DNA of 9,361 nt from Chromatiales bacterium (GCA_026999335.1 JALTPW010000665.1:1-9361); one strand, 5' to 3'; positions 1-7,737 are shown, counted from the stretch's first letter. Notes: a model not told the origin generated them from the sequence alone. Numbers and translations: made by a program.

Positions 1-365
1 CCGGCGTGAACCAGCGCGGTATCCAGATCTGCATCGTAATGCAACAGGGGCCGCTGGCGCAGCCAGTGTAATAACTCGTCACGATCCGGGGCCTCGAGAA
101 TGGCTTGCAGGGTATCGGGCTTGTGCAGCTTGCCCAGCCCCTCGGCAATCGCCAGCAGGTGCAGATCATGGTTACCCAACACGCTGATGGCGGCCCCACC
201 CAGGCCGCGCACGAAACGCAGCACCTTGAGCGAATCCGGGCCTCGATTGACCAGATCACCGGTGAACCAAAGCCGATCCACCGCCGGATCGAAATGGCAT
301 AGCGCCAGCAGGGCTTGCAACTCGTCAAAGCACCCCTGGATATCACCAATCGCATAAATCGCCAT
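1..365 (-). CDS. apaH: Symmetrical bis(5'-nucleosyl)-tetraphosphatase (diadenosine tetraphosphatase), partial
   Basis: Only the N-terminal 121 codons are present; the 3' end lies beyond position 1. The enzyme hydrolyses Ap4A to two ADP in the cytoplasm and belongs to the calcineurin-like metallophosphoesterases. Visible motifs in order are GDIQG (residues 7-11), GDLVNRGPDS (36-45) and GNHD (65-68), the three metal-binding blocks of the family. The stretch LEAPDRDELLHWLRQRPLL also closely matches my memory of E. coli ApaH. The first block has Gln where the general phosphatase motif has His; this variant is familiar in bacterial ApaH and is not a defect. The ATG at 363-365 is preceded by a weak G-rich Shine-Dalgarno about 6 nt upstream, and a TTG lies immediately before it in frame. 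The gene runs in the same direction as the upstream iclR-family gene but is 209 bp away, so it probably has its own promoter. I see no functional tie to the glycolate genes. Confidence 0.95.
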   Translation of the reverse strand, partial: MAIYAIGDIQGCFDELQALLALCHFDPAVDRLWFTGDLVNRGPDSLKVLRFVRGLGGAAISVLGNHDLHLLAIAEGLGKLHKPDTLQAILEAPDRDELLHWLRQRPLLHYDADLDTALVHA

Positions 366-391
366 CAATGGCCCCCGTAAAATGCGGCTTC

Positions 392-400
392 AGCATAGCA
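392..400 (-). promoter_or_regulatory. Possible extended -10 promoter element for apaH
   Basis: On the minus strand this reads TGCTATGCT, matching the extended -10 pattern TGnTATnnT. It lies about 27 nt upstream of the apaH start codon. No good -35 box is seen at the right distance, which an extended -10 can tolerate. This is inference from a short motif only. Confidence 0.25.
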
Positions 401-574
401 CGGAGGACTGTGGGATTGGTTTTACAGGGCCTTGGTTTGACAAAAAATCGCGCAGGAACCCCGTTCTCAATACACACGTTCTGCTTTCGGGGCGGGCTCT
501 ATCGGTGATGACGGACAACTGAGAGGAATGGCACTGACCTGAATAAACCGGAAATACCGTCATTCCAGGAGGTG

Positions 575-1330
575 TCAACAAGCATATCCCAGACGCTGCG
601 AAATGCGTTCGCCGGCTTCCTTGACCAAATCCACCCACTGCTGCTGCCAACGTTCAATCGGCGCCGAAATAGACAAACCTGCGGCCACTACCCCCATGCT
701 GTCACGGATCACCACGCCAATACAGCCCACACCCAATTCCGCCTCCTCATTGTCAAAGGCATAGCCATCGAGCATGGCGCATTTGATTTCCCGCAGCAGA
801 GAGGCCTCATCGGTCAGGGTATTTTGCGTATATTCAGGCAAACCGGTGCGCCCTGCATACGCATGAATCGCCTCCTCCCCCAGATCACCCAGCATAAGCT
901 TGCCGACGGCGGTGACGTGCAGCGGCGCCCGGCTGCCGATGACCTGTTCGACGCGCATGACGCGTTTGGCAATGACACGTTCCACATAAACCACATTATC
1001 CCCCTCCCGAATCGTCAGGTTGACCGTCTCACCGATTTGATCCCGCAGCCATTCCATCACCGGCCGTGCTTCACTACGCAGATCGATACGTGAGCGCACG
1101 CGCTCGCCCCAACTCAGCAAGCGGATGCCCAAATGGTAATGGCCAGCAGGATCACGGCCCACCAGGCCATGGGCCGTCAGCGAAGCCAATATACGGAAGG
1201 CGGTTGATGGATGGAGACCGCTATCCGCGGCGATGATTTTCAGACTCACGGCAGCATCGTATTGCGCCAGGCTGTCAAGAAGGGTGGTGGCCCGATCCAA
1301 GACCTGGATTGAGGTGGTGATTTTTTTCAT
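575..1330 (-). CDS. IclR-family transcriptional regulator
   Basis: A 251-residue protein, the usual IclR-family length. Residues 1-70 form the winged helix-turn-helix: a start of the SIQVLDRATTLLDSLA type, the recognition-helix region LHPSTAFRILASLTAHGLV (39-57), and the wing with GHYHLGIRLL (63-72). The rest is the IclR effector-binding domain, with GSRAPLHVTAVGKLML (132-147), the acidic/glycine block FDNEEAELGVGCIG (192-205) and AGLSISAP (217-224). Such proteins bind small organic acids and repress or activate neighbouring catabolic operons, often including their own gene. It is transcribed divergently from the ThDP enzyme/kinase/glcDEF run, so it is the natural candidate regulator of that run. 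A palindromic site ends one base before its start codon, which suggests autoregulation. The glc operon of E. coli uses the GntR-type GlcC, so an IclR protein here is a departure. The effector cannot be read from the sequence. No strong Shine-Dalgarno is visible before the chosen ATG, but the N-terminus fits the family. Confidence 0.95.
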   Translation of the reverse strand: MKKITTSIQVLDRATTLLDSLAQYDAAVSLKIIAADSGLHPSTAFRILASLTAHGLVGRDPAGHYHLGIRLLSWGERVRSRIDLRSEARPVMEWLRDQIGETVNLTIREGDNVVYVERVIAKRVMRVEQVIGSRAPLHVTAVGKLMLGDLGEEAIHAYAGRTGLPEYTQNTLTDEASLLREIKCAMLDGYAFDNEEAELGVGCIGVVIRDSMGVVAAGLSISAPIERWQQQWVDLVKEAGERISQRLGYAC

Positions 1331-1331
1331 T

Positions 1332-1366
1332 TTTCACATTGTGAAATCGATTCTGTATTGTGAAAT
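1332..1366. promoter_or_regulatory. Palindromic operator plus repeated half-site, probable IclR-type binding region
   Basis: Positions 1332-1346 are a perfect 15-bp palindrome, TTTCACA-T-TGTGAAA. The 10-mer ATTGTGAAAT at its right arm (1338-1347) recurs exactly at 1357-1366, so the half-site is repeated 19 bp on, about two helical turns, on the same face of the DNA. The palindrome ends one base from the regulator's start codon and overlaps the predicted promoter for the forward operon. IclR-family regulators usually bind AT-rich palindromes of about 13-15 bp in divergent promoter regions. Assigning this site to the adjacent regulator is inference. Confidence 0.7.
1333..1361 (+). promoter_or_regulatory. 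Predicted sigma-70 promoter for the ThDP enzyme-kinase-glcDEF run
   Basis: A -35 box TTCACA (1333-1338, five of six matches to TTGACA) and a -10 box TATTGT (1356-1361, four of six matches to TATAAT) are separated by 17 bp. Transcription would start near 1368, leaving a leader of about 95 nt before the first gene. The -35 box is part of the palindrome and the -10 box overlaps the second half-site copy. A protein bound there could therefore block polymerase, which would fit repression. Confidence 0.45.
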
Positions 1367-1463
1367 ACTAAGTCATTCGGTACTGTTATGCCAAGTTTAA
1401 AAATCGCCCCCATGGTGCAGGTTCAGGCACCGGCGTCAGAAGAAACCTGAAGGAGCGCCAGAC

Positions 1464-3671
1464 ATGTCCGCCATCGATGCATTGACGAGCCCAGAGACCC
1501 CTGATTTTTGTGAAGGTATTCAGCACTTCGGCGACGCCTGGCCGGAATTTGACCGGCACGCTGACAGCGCCTCGATCGGCGCCGGTCAGGCCGCAATTAG
1601 CGCCACCGACGACAAAGCGGCCTATCAAACTCTGCTCGCCGCCGACGCCCTGCGTTATCTCACCCTGCAACTCACGGGCGCCAAGGGCTCCGGCCATCCC
1701 GGTGGTTTCGCCTCCAGCACCGAGGCCCATGCCTCATTGGTGATGTTGGGACACACCCATATTGTCACCGAGGTTGGCCATCACGCGCCGGGGTTTTATT
1801 CTTCCATGTTCCTTGACACTTCTCTGCAAGAGATGGGCATCAAAACGATGGAGGACATGATGGCCCGCTTCCGCGAGAAGCATGGTTTGCTTGGACATCT
1901 GTCCGGTGCCATTCCCGGCCTGCTCGCGCCGGCCGGCCCCCTCGGTCAAGGCCAGCACTTCGCCATGGCCGGTGCGTTGTTGCATCCCGACAAGCTGTTT
2001 CCCGTGACCATCGGTGACGGTGGCATGGGCGAGCCCTATGTGCTCAACAGCATGATGCACTTTCACACCGCCTATCCAAAAGTGACCAATTTCCTGCCCG
2101 TGCTGATCTGGAACGGTTATTCCCAGGAACATCATTCCATGGTGTCGCGCATGAGCAACGAGGACATGACCACCTATTGGCGGGGCCACGGTTTTGACAA
2201 CGTCGTGTTGGTCGATGCCAAGGACTTCGATGACGGCAAGCAGGCAGGCGCTTATGCCGACAGCACCTGTTTTTCCTTCGAAAAACGCCTGGCCTTCAGC
2301 AAGGCCGTGTTGCAGGGTGTCGACCGGGCGGCCAAATCGGCCCTGGACGGTACACTCACGGTGTTCATTATCAAGCAACTAAAGGGAGCCGGGGTGCATG
2401 CCCTCGGCGCCAAGTCCCATAATCTGTATCCGACAGACACCCTGGATCAGCCACACATCATCGACGGCCTCAAGCGCCGCGCTTTGCCGCCGGCCGCCTG
2501 GCGGATCGTGCGCGACAACTTCAGCCGCGCCGGTGGCGGCCCCGCCGCCAAGACCGTGGTCACCGAATTTGAGTTGGAAATTGCGCCGCTGCCAAAACTG
2601 GTCATGGAGGAATTCAAGAAAGACGAAAAGGCCGTACCTTCCACCGCTCTGGGCGCTCTGGTGGCGCAGGTGGGCAAGGCCGATCCACGTTTTGTCGCCA
2701 CCAATGCCGATGGCAATGAGGCCTCGGGCATGAAAAACATTAATGATGCCTTGAAAATTCGCCATCCGACGGCAGACCCGCTCTACAACCAGACCCCCAA
2801 TGGGCAGGTCTACGAGCCCCTCAATGAAGACGCCTGCGCCGGTCTGGCCGCCGGCCTTGCGCTGTTCGGTTCACGCGCCCTGTGGCTGTCTTACGAATCC
2901 TTCGCCATCAACGGCTGGCCGATCATTCAGACCGTGACCCAGGCCATGGCCGAACTGCGCCGCAAGACACCGTCCATCGTCACCCTGTTTACCGCCGGCG
3001 CTCTGGAGCAGGGCCGTAACGGCTGGACCCATCAACGCCCGGAGATCGAGAATTACTTTGCCGCGATGATGCGCAACGGCAACGTCTATCCACTGTTTCC
3101 GTGCGATGCCAATGCCCTGCAAGTGGCCTACGAATACGCGACCAACAGCGTCAACAAGGGCATGGTAATCATTGCCTCCAAAAGTCCGTTACCGGTGTAC
3201 ATGAGTCTGGCCGAGGCGGATCAGGCCATCGAGGAAGGCGCCGCGACCCTCTACGAAAGCACTGCCGGCGACAAGGGCTGCGTGGTATTCGCCGTCACCG
3301 GTGACATGATTTTCCTACCGGTGTTTGAGGCCAAAGACAGGCTGGAAGCGGACGGCTACCGTGTGCGTATCGTCGCCGTGGTCAATCCGCGCCGCCTGTA
3401 CCGACCGACAGATGTTGCCTGGGATACGGTGTCACAACCGGACAACCATTTCATGGACGACGGTCACTTCAACGCTCTGTTCGACGGCGACTGTCTGATT
3501 GCCGTGAGCGGTGGCCCGAGCGCGCCCCTTGAACCGGTGCTGCTGCGCACGCGAGCCCTCAAACGCGACGTGTTTTGTTGGAAGCGCGGCGAGACCACCG
3601 CCTCACCGGCAGAGATCATGGATTTCAACGGCATCACGGCCGACGCCATGGTGCAACGCGCGAAACAATAA
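1464..3671 (+). CDS. ThDP-dependent transketolase/phosphoketolase-like enzyme
   Basis: A 735-residue protein with the transketolase-superfamily domain order. The N-terminal part has the transketolase-style KGSGHPGG motif (74-81) and GHHAPGFYSSMF (105-116). The cofactor-binding stretch GDGGMGE (184-190) is followed by N217-G-Y, the GDG-x(about 30)-N pattern that holds the Mg-ThDP diphosphate. SRMSNEDMTTYWRGHGF (228-244) resembles phosphoketolases. The pyrimidine domain has SYESF with E478 as probable cofactor-activating Glu, and QGRNGWTHQRPE (516-527), which matches both the transketolase GPTHQ and the phosphoketolase NGFSHQ segments. The C-terminal third (about 600-735) looks phosphoketolase-like. 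It is longer than typical transketolase (about 660) and shorter than typical phosphoketolase (about 790-800). The family cleaves ketose-type donors and transfers or phosphorolyses a two-carbon unit; the substrate here is unknown. The start is supported by AAGGAG at 1450-1455, 8 nt upstream. It is first in the operon, divergent from the IclR gene. Plain transketolase or phosphoketolase activity is not excluded. Confidence 0.85.
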   Translation: MSAIDALTSPETPDFCEGIQHFGDAWPEFDRHADSASIGAGQAAISATDDKAAYQTLLAADALRYLTLQLTGAKGSGHPGGFASSTEAHASLVMLGHTHIVTEVGHHAPGFYSSMFLDTSLQEMGIKTMEDMMARFREKHGLLGHLSGAIPGLLAPAGPLGQGQHFAMAGALLHPDKLFPVTIGDGGMGEPYVLNSMMHFHTAYPKVTNFLPVLIWNGYSQEHHSMVSRMSNEDMTTYWRGHGFDNVVLVDAKDFDDGKQAGAYADSTCFSFEKRLAFSKAVLQGVDRAAKSALDGTLTVFIIKQLKGAGVHALGAKSHNLYPTDTLDQPHIIDGLKRRALPPAAWRIVRDNFSRAGGGPAAKTVVTEFELEIAPLPKLVMEEFKKDEKAVPSTALGALVAQVGKADPRFVATNADGNEASGMKNINDALKIRHPTADPLYNQTPNGQVYEPLNEDACAGLAAGLALFGSRALWLSYESFAINGWPIIQTVTQAMAELRRKTPSIVTLFTAGALEQGRNGWTHQRPEIENYFAAMMRNGNVYPLFPCDANALQVAYEYATNSVNKGMVIIASKSPLPVYMSLAEADQAIEEGAATLYESTAGDKGCVVFAVTGDMIFLPVFEAKDRLEADGYRVRIVAVVNPRRLYRPTDVAWDTVSQPDNHFMDDGHFNALFDGDCLIAVSGGPSAPLEPVLLRTRALKRDVFCWKRGETTASPAEIMDFNGITADAMVQRAKQ

Positions 3672-3701
3672 GCGCAACAATAACGTGACAAACAATCCGG
3701 C

Positions 3702-3744
3702 GCGGCTTGGCGTTATGCGCATAACCCACGCCGCATCGCTTTTT
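3702..3744 (+). terminator. Intra-operon stem-loop with T-run, possible attenuating terminator
   Basis: GCGGC (3702-3706) pairs with GCCGC (3730-3734). After a one-base mismatch, TGG (3708-3710) pairs with CCA (3726-3728). After a one-base bulge comes the perfect 14-bp palindrome GTTATGCGCATAAC (3712-3725), which folds as a five-pair stem with a GCGC loop. Five T follow at 3740-3744, starting 5 nt after the stem. That gap is longer than in a textbook intrinsic terminator, so termination may be partial, or the element may stabilise or process the upstream message. It sits between the ThDP-enzyme and kinase genes and could set different expression levels for them. Confidence 0.45.
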
Positions 3745-3778
3745 GCACAGAATGTTGGATGGAATTTTGGACGGAATA

Positions 3779-5101
3779 ATGGCTGCGACTAAAATCGTCG
3801 TATTGGACGATGACCCAACCGGCTCTCAAACGGTGCACAGTTGCCTGCTGCTGACACGCTGGGACAAGGCCACGTTGAGCGAGGCGTTACAGGACGAGGC
3901 CCCTTTGTTTTTCGTCTTGACCAACACCCGGGGCATGTCGGCTGAGCATGCGGCATTGGTCACCCACGAGGTCTGTGTCAACCTGCGTGCAGCGCTCGAT
4001 CACTTGGCCGGCCAGGGCCAGGTGATCAACCCAATCCTGGTGAGCCGCTCCGACTCGACCCTGCGTGGCCACTATCCGCTGGAGACCGATGTCATTGCCG
4101 ATGTACTGGGGCCCTTCGACGCGCATTTTTTGGTGCCGGCATTTTTCGAGGGTGGCCGCATCACCCGTGACAGCGTTCATTACCTGATTGCCGACGGCAA
4201 AGCGGTGCCCACCCATGAAACCGAGTTCGCCAAAGACTCGGTATTTGGCTATAGCACCAGTTACCTGCCCGACTATGTCGAGGAAAAAACCGCCGCTCGC
4301 ATCCCTGCGGATCATGTCGAGCGGTTTCTGCTCGACGATATTCGCGGCGATGTTTCGCAGCGCTTGCGCAAGCTGCGCGATAACGCCTGTGGCGTCGTCG
4401 ACGCTGAAGAACAAAGCGATCTGGATCGCTTCGCGGTGCAGGTTCAGGACGTCGCTGCCGATGGCCGGCGTTTTTTGTTCCGCAGCGCCGCCAGTCTGCT
4501 GACCTCCCTGGCCCGGCTGCCACCGCAGCCGGTGGGCGCAGAGCAGATGGCAAAATATGTCCACGACGGCCGTGCCGGCGTCGTCATCGTCGGCTCCCAT
4601 GTCAAGAAAACCACCACCCAGTTGACGGCGTTGCTGGCGCAGGCCGGCACGCTGGCGATCGAAGTGGACGTGGAGCGTGTTTCCGCTGAGCGTGATACCT
4701 TACTGCAAAAAACCCTCGCAGCGGTCGTGCAGGCGCATGAAAAAAATCAAACGCCGGTGGTTTTTACCAGCCGCAGCGAAAAAACCTTCGCCAGCCAGCA
4801 GGCGCGTCTGGCGTTTGGTGAACAGGTATCGGCATTGCTGGTGGATGTGGTGCGCAACCTGCCTCGCAGTATCGGTTTTTTGATCAGCAAAGGCGGCATC
4901 ACATCCAATGATGTCTTGAGCGATGGCCTGGCGTTGCGCACTTCGCGTGTCGTCGGCCAGATACTGGCTGGATGCTCAGTCGTCTGTTGCCCCCGGGAGC
5001 ACCCGCGTTATGCGGGTTTACCCGTTGTCATCTTCCCGGGCAATGTCGGTGATGAACAGGCCCTGGCGACGGTATTCAAGCGACTCACGGCAGTGGCATG
5101 A
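3779..5101 (+). CDS. Four-carbon acid sugar kinase family protein (DUF1537)
   Basis: A 440-residue protein from the chosen start, close to the usual 420-450 of the family. Visible family blocks are VVLDDDPTGSQT (7-18), the N-terminal substrate-side block; LVSRSDSTLRGH (87-98); VPAFFEGGRITRDSVHY (119-135); VGSHVKKTT (271-279); and, in the C-terminal nucleotide-binding domain, ISKGGITSNDVL (369-380) and FPGNVGDEQ (419-427). Characterised DUF1537 members phosphorylate four-carbon acid sugars such as threonate, erythronate or 3-oxo-tetronate with ATP at the terminal hydroxyl; which substrate this one uses is not visible. Start choice: in-frame TTG (3743) and ATG (3752) lie upstream, but they fall in or just after the T-run of the stem-loop and lack a Shine-Dalgarno. 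The ATG at 3779 starts directly before the conserved block, though its GGA is only 3 nt away, so translation may be weak. The usual partners (aldolase, PdxA-like dehydrogenase, isomerase) are absent here; a ThDP enzyme and GlcDEF flank it instead. Confidence 0.9.
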   Translation: MAATKIVVLDDDPTGSQTVHSCLLLTRWDKATLSEALQDEAPLFFVLTNTRGMSAEHAALVTHEVCVNLRAALDHLAGQGQVINPILVSRSDSTLRGHYPLETDVIADVLGPFDAHFLVPAFFEGGRITRDSVHYLIADGKAVPTHETEFAKDSVFGYSTSYLPDYVEEKTAARIPADHVERFLLDDIRGDVSQRLRKLRDNACGVVDAEEQSDLDRFAVQVQDVAADGRRFLFRSAASLLTSLARLPPQPVGAEQMAKYVHDGRAGVVIVGSHVKKTTTQLTALLAQAGTLAIEVDVERVSAERDTLLQKTLAAVVQAHEKNQTPVVFTSRSEKTFASQQARLAFGEQVSALLVDVVRNLPRSIGFLISKGGITSNDVLSDGLALRTSRVVGQILAGCSVVCCPREHPRYAGLPVVIFPGNVGDEQALATVFKRLTAVA

Positions 5102-5153
5102 GTTAAACCTGAATTAAAAAACACCAAGCCGGCAGAAACAGGGAGGTTATTAC

Positions 5154-6644
5154 ATGCACGTTTATCAGGAAGAAGAACGCACACCCCGCATTGACAAGGT
5201 CGCGCTGGTCGCGGCATTACATACCATCCTGCCTGCCGACAGCGTTTTGCATGACCAGGAAGACCTGACGCCCTACGAGTGCGATGGCCTGTCCGCCTAT
5301 CGTCATCTACCCTTGCTGGTCGCCTTGCCGGACAGCGTCGAGCAGGTACAACAGGTATTGCGGGTGTGTTACGACAATGATGTACCCGTCGTCGCCCGTG
5401 GCGCGGGCACGGGGCTTTCCGGAGGGGCGCTGCCGCATTCCCAAGGCGTCTTGCTCAGCCTCGCCAAACTGACCTCCATACTGCATATCGACCCGCTCAA
5501 TCGCACTGCAAGACTTCAGCCCGGTGTCCGCAATCTGGCCATTTCCCAGGCCGCCATGCCTTATGGTTTGTATTACGCGCCCGATCCATCGTCACAGATC
5601 GCCTGCACTATCGGCGGTAATGTCGCGGAAAATTCCGGTGGCGTCCATTGTCTAAAATATGGCTTGACGGTGCACAATATCATGCAACTCAAAATCGTCA
5701 CCATCGAGGGTGAGTTGTTGGTGATCGGCAGTGAAGCCCTCGACACACCCGGTTATGACTTTTTGGCGCTGATGACCGGCTCTGAAGGCATGCTGGGCGT
5801 CATCGTCGAGATTACCGTGCGTTTGCTGCCATTGCCGGAACGGGCTCAAGTCATACTGGCCGCCTTCGATAATGTGGAAAAGGCCGGTAGCGCTGTCGGC
5901 GCCATCATCGCGGCGGGGATCATTCCCGCAGGTTTGGAAATGATGGACAAACTGGCCATTAATGCTGCCGAGGATTTCGTCCACGCCGGTTATCCACGCG
6001 ATGCCGAAGCGATATTATTGTGTGAACTGGACGGCACCAACGAGGAAGTTTCCGAGCAGGTCTCACGCGTCTGTGAAATCCTGGAAAATTGCGATATCAC
6101 CGAGTTGCGCATCGCCAGGGACGAACAGGAGCGGGCGGTTTTCTGGAAAGGCCGCAAAGCCGCCTTTCCCGCTATCGGTCGCATTTCCCCCGATTATTAC
6201 TGCATGGATGGCACCATTCCACGCAAGCGCTTGCCGGAAGTGTTACGGCACATCCGTGACTTATCGGTGGAATACGGCCTCACCGTCGCCAATGTATTTC
6301 ATGCCGGCGATGGCAACCTGCACCCACTGATTCTGTACGATGCCAATCATCCCGGTGAATTGGCAAAGACTGAGGAGTTTGGCGGTAAAATTCTGCAAAT
6401 TTGTGTCGAGGTTGGCGGCACGATTACCGGTGAACATGGCGTCGGCATGGAAAAAATCAATCAAATGTGCGTGCAATTCGGCCCTGCCGAACTGACGCAG
6501 TTTCACGGGGTGAAACGGGCCTTCGATGCCAAGGGCCTGTTGAATCCCGGCAAGGCCGTGCCCACCTTGCATCGTTGCGCAGAATTTGGCGCCATGCATG
6601 TGCATAAAGGCCGGATCGCATTCCCTGAACTCGAACGGTTTTAA
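5154..6644 (+). CDS. glcD: Glycolate oxidase subunit GlcD, FAD-linked
   Basis: A 496-residue flavoprotein, nearly the same length as E. coli GlcD (about 499). It is the catalytic FAD subunit of the complex that oxidises glycolate to glyoxylate at the inner face of the membrane. The N-terminal PCMH-type FAD domain shows RGAGTGLSGG (82-91), YAPDPSS (141-147), IGGNVAENSGG (153-163) and MTGSEGMLG (207-215). The C-terminal FAD-linked oxidase domain shows HAGDGNLHP (383-391), GTITGEHGVG (422-431, with the histidines usual for substrate and flavin) and FDAKGLLNPGK (457-467). GGGAGG-like GGGAGG spacing is clear: GGGAGG is read as GGGAGG at 5141-5146, 7 nt before the ATG. The gene lies 52 bp after the kinase gene and 27 bp before glcE. 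Related D-lactate and D-2-hydroxyacid dehydrogenases share these motifs, so the exact hydroxy acid is less certain than the family. The adjacent glcE and glcF make the GlcDEF assignment strong. Confidence 0.95.
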   Translation: MHVYQEEERTPRIDKVALVAALHTILPADSVLHDQEDLTPYECDGLSAYRHLPLLVALPDSVEQVQQVLRVCYDNDVPVVARGAGTGLSGGALPHSQGVLLSLAKLTSILHIDPLNRTARLQPGVRNLAISQAAMPYGLYYAPDPSSQIACTIGGNVAENSGGVHCLKYGLTVHNIMQLKIVTIEGELLVIGSEALDTPGYDFLALMTGSEGMLGVIVEITVRLLPLPERAQVILAAFDNVEKAGSAVGAIIAAGIIPAGLEMMDKLAINAAEDFVHAGYPRDAEAILLCELDGTNEEVSEQVSRVCEILENCDITELRIARDEQERAVFWKGRKAAFPAIGRISPDYYCMDGTIPRKRLPEVLRHIRDLSVEYGLTVANVFHAGDGNLHPLILYDANHPGELAKTEEFGGKILQICVEVGGTITGEHGVGMEKINQMCVQFGPAELTQFHGVKRAFDAKGLLNPGKAVPTLHRCAEFGAMHVHKGRIAFPELERF

Positions 6645-6671
6645 GAAAGAGCGCGAAACCCGTCAAGCCCC

Positions 6672-7730
6672 ATGACCGACATAGCCGCACAATTGAAAGA
6701 ACAATTCGACGCGGCCATCGCCGATAAACGTCCACTCAACATTGTCGGGGGTAACAGCAAGGCATTTTATGGTCGTATGGCGGTGGGTGACACGCTGGCG
6801 GTCTCAGCGCATCGTGGCATCGTCAATTACGAACCCACGGAACTGGTCATCACCGCCCGTGCCGGTACACCGCTGGTGGATATCGAACAGGCCCTCGCCG
6901 AACATCGGCAGATGCTGCCTTTTGAGCCGCCACATTTCGGTGATACGGCGACGCTTGGCGGCACCATTGCCTGCGGTTTTTCCGGGCCTCGGCGACCCTA
7001 CAGCGGTTCGGCACGGGATTTCGTGCTCGGCAGTAAAATCATCAACGGTAAAGGTGAGGTGTTGCGTTTCGGTGGCGAAGTCATAAAAAATGTCGCCGGC
7101 TACGATGTGTCGAGGATGATGACCGGGGCACTGGGCACCTTGGGCATGCTATTGGAAGTCAGTCTTCAGGTGTTGCCACGCGCCGCATTCGAAACCACGC
7201 TGGTGCAGCAATGCAGCCAGAAAGAAGCATTGCAGCGCATGAACGTCTGGGCGGCGACATCGCTGCCATTGTCGGCGACCTGCCATGTCGATGACGGCTT
7301 ATATGTACGCCTGTCCGGGGCGGAAGCCGCCGTTGCGGCCAGCGTAAAGAAAATTGGTGGTGATCGTGTCGATGATGACGATGAGTTTTGGCAGGACTTG
7401 CGCGAGCACAGGTTGCCGTTTTTCAACGGCGTGGACAATTTGTGGCGCATGACGCTTCCAAGCGCTGCGCCGCCGTTGAATTTATCCGGCTGCCAGCTCA
7501 TCGAATGGGGCGGCGGGCAGCGCTGGCTGGCCAGCGATGACGATGCCCAGGCGATCCGCAACAGCGCGATTGTCATCGGAGGTCACGCCACCCACTATCG
7601 CGGCGGCCAACGTGAAGGCGATGTGTTCCAACCGCTGAGCCAGGGGCTTTGGCGATTACATCAAAACATGAAACACGCCTTTGACCCCCAGGGTATTTTA
7701 AATCCAGGGCGCCTGTATCCGGGCTTATAG
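6672..7730 (+). CDS. glcE: Glycolate oxidase subunit GlcE, FAD-binding
   Basis: A 352-residue protein, matching the usual GlcE length (about 350). GlcE is a second, smaller FAD-domain subunit of the glycolate oxidase complex and is needed for activity together with GlcD and GlcF. Visible features are the flavin loop GGNSKAF (26-32), LGGTIACGFSGPRRPYSGS (95-113), DFVLGSKIINGKGE (116-129), KNVAGYDVSRMMTGALGTLG (139-158) and the C-terminal FDPQGILNPGRLYPG block. It lacks the GEHGVG segment of GlcD, as expected for this subunit. There is no convincing Shine-Dalgarno directly before the ATG (the nearest purine-rich AGAAAGAG is about 20 nt away), and no in-frame alternative start lies in the gap after glcD. 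Translation may therefore depend on coupling to glcD. It is followed by glcF after 7 bp. Confidence 0.95.
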   Translation: MTDIAAQLKEQFDAAIADKRPLNIVGGNSKAFYGRMAVGDTLAVSAHRGIVNYEPTELVITARAGTPLVDIEQALAEHRQMLPFEPPHFGDTATLGGTIACGFSGPRRPYSGSARDFVLGSKIINGKGEVLRFGGEVIKNVAGYDVSRMMTGALGTLGMLLEVSLQVLPRAAFETTLVQQCSQKEALQRMNVWAATSLPLSATCHVDDGLYVRLSGAEAAVAASVKKIGGDRVDDDDEFWQDLREHRLPFFNGVDNLWRMTLPSAAPPLNLSGCQLIEWGGGQRWLASDDDAQAIRNSAIVIGGHATHYRGGQREGDVFQPLSQGLWRLHQNMKHAFDPQGILNPGRLYPGL

Positions 7731-7737
7731 GTTTGCA

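Noticed and set aside
442..492. Possible terminator after the IclR gene on the minus strand (CCCCG/CGGGG stem, then a six-T run).
   Set aside because: Only five pairs around a 24-base loop, with 11 bases between stem and T-run; too weak to call.
508..563. Inverted repeats ATGACGG/CCGTCAT (508-514 and 557-563) and GGAATG/CATTCC (525-530 and 561-566) in the apaH-iclR gap.
   Set aside because: Short arms with long loops, overlapping each other, and no T-run or other context; at the level expected by chance.
1332..1366. Reading the TCACA/TGTGA elements as a CRP site.
   Set aside because: CRP sites have TGTGA and TCACA facing each other across 6 bp; here the order is reversed with a 1-bp centre.
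1734..2378. Long antisense frame (214 codons) inside the ThDP-enzyme gene; similar ones at 3887-4600.
   Set aside because: Shadow frames typical of GC-rich coding sequence; no recognisable domain and they lie wholly inside a well-supported gene.
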